Assembly (NCBI RefSeq): GCF_900156505.1
Contig: NZ_FTPR01000001.1
Span: forward strand, 248,001-312,000
Source: Yoonia rosea
GTDB lineage: Bacteria; Pseudomonadota; Alphaproteobacteria; Rhodobacterales; Rhodobacteraceae
Reading direction: 5' to 3'
Length of the DNA: 64,000 bases
Below, in pieces: positions 62,304-64,000 of the stretch. The position numbers and the translations under genes were made by a program. Position 1 is the stretch's first letter, and each line of letters opens with the position of its first letter. Below the pieces are notes generated by a model. The model worked only from the letters and a program-made list of their open reading frames with translations, ran no database searches and was not told the DNA's origin.

Positions 62304-62337
62304 GTTTTGCACGCGTGCCGCAGAAAGGATGACTGTG

Positions 62338-62802
62338 ATGGACTTACCCGAACCAAAGCTTGTCTGGGTCACCGATCTGACGGTTCATCTGGACCCGATC
62401 CGCGCGATGGGGCAGGGCCGTGCTGGTGCGCGCCGGATCATTCCGATTGTGGGCGGTACGATGGACGGTCCGAAACTGAAGGGCCGGGTTCTGGACGTCG
62501 GTGCGGATTGGCAGACCATCTTTGCGGACGGTCTGGCGGAACTGGACACACGCTATGCGCTGGAAACCCATGACGGCGCCACGATCGAGATCGTGAACTA
62601 CGGGTTTCGCCACGGCCCGCAAGAGGTGATCGCGGCCATTGCGCGTGGTGAGGATGTCGCGCCCGATAGCTATTACATGCGCACCCATGCAAGGCTGGAA
62701 ACGGGCGATAGCCGCTACGGCTGGGTGAACCGCACGCTCTTTGTCGGGGTCGGCGCGCGCAAAGAGCAAAGCGTGCTGATGCGGCTTTACGCGCTGATGT
62801 AG
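62338..62802 (+). CDS. DUF3237 family protein
   Basis: This 154-residue beta-barrel-type protein matches DUF3237: LVWVTDLTVHLDPIRAMGQG, RRIIPIVGGTMDGPKLKGRV, ADWQTIFADGLAELDTRYAL and GWVNRTLFVGVGAR. The family has no established activity but recurs next to aromatic-degradation genes. Start 62338 is preferred because AAAGG lies nine bases upstream; ATG 62329 would add three residues. Divergent from marR and probably under the same operator. Confidence 0.85.
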   Translation: MDLPEPKLVWVTDLTVHLDPIRAMGQGRAGARRIIPIVGGTMDGPKLKGRVLDVGADWQTIFADGLAELDTRYALETHDGATIEIVNYGFRHGPQEVIAAIARGEDVAPDSYYMRTHARLETGDSRYGWVNRTLFVGVGARKEQSVLMRLYALM

Positions 62803-62830
62803 GCCGCACTCTGACCGGATCAGAGGTGCG

Positions 62831-63835
62831 TTATTGCGCCGGAAGCGCGACCCGCGCATGAACAGCGTCATGGTCCGAGAGCGGGCGTCCGTTGGGATCG
62901 AGTGACGCCAGCACACCCTTTGACAGGCAAGTCACCCCACGCCCGCAGATCCAGTCGAGCTTCATTTGGCGCGTCGGGTGCAGTGTGATCAGACTGGGGC
63001 GGGTCGTCATCCCGTCGGCCGTGAAGGACCAGTCGTAGCCTCGCGCCTCGGCATTGGCAATGAGGGCCTCATCGCGCCAGTCAAAGTCGGGCGGCATGTG
63101 GTTGCCCGTGTTCAGGTCACCGCCGATCACAACCGGCAGACCGGGGGCGAAAGCATCGACTTTTGCCATCAGCAGGTCGAACTGTTTGGCGCGGTGCGCG
63201 CCATCCGCGTTGCTTTCAAGGTGGGTCGAGACAACGCATAACGGGCCGTTGATTGTCGGAACGACCGCTGCAATCGCATTGCGCCCACCCACACGGGGCT
63301 GGCCTGCATCACCGCCCGCGTCGGGGGTGAACCAATGGCCGTGATCATCAAGGCGGATCAGTGTTACCCTCTCAAAAGGGACTGCGCTGAGGATTGCGTT
63401 GCCGTGCCAGCCACGCGCGTTGAAATCATCATCGCAGAACGCTTGCTCGGTCGACCCCCCAAGATCCATCTCATAGAACTCCACCCCGAAGGCATAGGTC
63501 ATGCCAAGCGCCTGCGCCATATCGGCTGTGGTATGGCGCTGCTTGGTGCGGGCCATGCCGTGATCCATCTCGGACAGCAGAACGATTTGCGGCGCAATAC
63601 CGGACAGATGGGCGGCGCTGTCTTGCGGAAAGAGGCAGCGTTCGAGGTTCCATGCCACAATGGGAAAAGTACGAGGAAGCTGTTGCGCGCTGGCAGTCCC
63701 ACCCAGTTGCACCGCGTTGAGGCCCGGCAGACTTGCAAGTAGGGCGCGATGCGCCGCAGAGGTGCGCGGTGCGGCCATGATCCGGGTGCGATCCGCGGCG
63801 CTGACGATCTGCAATGTATCCACTGTGGGGGTCAT
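62831..63835 (-). CDS. Endonuclease/exonuclease/phosphatase-family protein
   Basis: This 334-residue EEP-fold protein shows FPIVAWNLERCLFPQ, IVLLSEMDHGMARTKQRHTT, GNAILSAVPFERVTLIRLDD, CVVSTHLESNADGAHRAKQF, VVIGGDLNTGNHMPPDFDWR and the C-terminal GRPLSDHDAVHARV. The metal and catalytic residues (N/E, H, DxN, SDH) are all visible. Substrate may be a phosphodiester or phosphoester; no signal peptide is seen. Its start overlaps the stop of an upstream ABC ATPase gene (ATGA), so it may belong to that transporter operon. Confidence 0.88.
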   Translation of the reverse strand: MTPTVDTLQIVSAADRTRIMAAPRTSAAHRALLASLPGLNAVQLGGTASAQQLPRTFPIVAWNLERCLFPQDSAAHLSGIAPQIVLLSEMDHGMARTKQRHTTADMAQALGMTYAFGVEFYEMDLGGSTEQAFCDDDFNARGWHGNAILSAVPFERVTLIRLDDHGHWFTPDAGGDAGQPRVGGRNAIAAVVPTINGPLCVVSTHLESNADGAHRAKQFDLLMAKVDAFAPGLPVVIGGDLNTGNHMPPDFDWRDEALIANAEARGYDWSFTADGMTTRPSLITLHPTRQMKLDWICGRGVTCLSKGVLASLDPNGRPLSDHDAVHARVALPAQ

Positions 63836-63999
63836 AGGCGTTTGCCGTCGATGGTGTTGAAAACGCAGACAGCATCAGGCCTGACCGACAGGTGCTGCGG
63901 GCCAGTTGCCGCTGTAATATCGTTGCTGACAAGCACCGTCACGGAATGCGTGCCAAGCGTGCCGTGCAGCAGCCGGTGCGCGCCAAGCTCTTCGATGAT
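63832..63999 (-). CDS. ABC transporter ATP-binding protein, C-terminal part (cut by window)
   Basis: Only the last 55 codons are present: IIEELGAHRLLHGTLGTHSV, ITAATGPQHLSVRPDAVCVF and NTIDGKRL. This is the closing TOBE-type domain seen in MalK/UgpC-like sugar or glycerol-phosphate importers, which usually end in VFDxxTGxRL. The gene enters from the right edge on the minus strand. Substrate unknown; coupling to an EEP-family protein hints at a phosphodiester or glycerophospho compound. Confidence 0.75.
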   Translation of the reverse strand: MIEELGAHRLLHGTLGTHSVTVLVSNDITAATGPQHLSVRPDAVCVFNTIDGKRL

Positions 64000-64000
64000 C

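Overview
The window reads as a chromosomal segment of a marine alphaproteobacterium of the Roseobacter group (Rhodobacteraceae). The reasons are GC-rich wobble usage, dense operons with ATGA/TAATG overlaps, two TRAP transporters, a pobA-pca cluster with divergent pcaQ, a xylose ABC operon, and intergenic palindromes ending in GATATTTTGAGGCCAA-like sequence. A genus such as Loktanella/Yoonia is only a guess.

Layout. (1) 1-14 kb is a contact-dependent-inhibition (two-partner secretion) island: a 5'-cut TpsB/CdiB gene, a 1981-residue CdiA with a probable nuclease tip, its CdiI, and then a junkyard of orphan toxin cassettes. One intact orphan has a papain-like tip and its own immunity gene. A second is truncated and a third is only a stub. 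All three begin with the same Sec-signal-like leader. Antisense to and between them lie broken Rhs toxin pieces and two paralogous probable immunity genes. (2) 14.2-20.9 kb is housekeeping and periplasmic genes: a VOC protein, RluE-type pseudouridine synthase, DUF3422, a MauG-type di-haem protein, and a CRTAC1/ASPIC protein coupled to a ROK regulator. (3) 21.1-27 kb is xylFHG-xylBA. (4) 27-30.4 kb is a three-gene operon of two unknown proteins and a glycerate 2-kinase. (5) 30.5-34.2 kb holds a second MauG-type protein divergent from a Sel1 protein, followed by a Tat-exported Ser-Pro-repeat peptide and an HPr-kinase-like/PqqD fusion; this is the best candidate here for an undescribed peptide-modification system. 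(6) 34.3-42.4 kb is a TRAP transporter with a flavin-dependent monooxygenase, flavin reductase and aldo/keto reductase, plus a GntR/UTRA regulator with a Gfo/Idh dehydrogenase. (7) 42.6-43.7 kb has a decayed metallo-beta-lactamase gene and msrQ. (8) 43.8-50.4 kb is the protocatechuate branch: pobA-pcaCHG-BKACE-pcaDB with pcaQ. (9) 50.3-62.8 kb is an aromatic/phenylpropanoid-type set: FAD monooxygenase, acyl-CoA dehydrogenase, P450, amidohydrolase, crotonase, TRAP transporter, feruloyl-CoA-synthase-like ligase, SDR, MarR and DUF3237. (10) The end carries an endonuclease/exonuclease/phosphatase protein and the C-terminus of an ABC ATPase.

How they work together. Regions 8 and 9 plausibly form one funnel: import, CoA activation and side-chain shortening of an aromatic acid, then 4-hydroxybenzoate to protocatechuate to the beta-ketoadipate pathway. 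A near-identical 17-bp site sits at both divergent promoters of region 9 (55.3 and 62.3 kb), which suggests the MarR protein controls the whole 7-kb set. The CDI island looks built for toxin switching, because a 236-bp in-frame homology separates the resident toxin tip from the orphan one. No rRNA, tRNA, CRISPR array or intact transposase was recognised.
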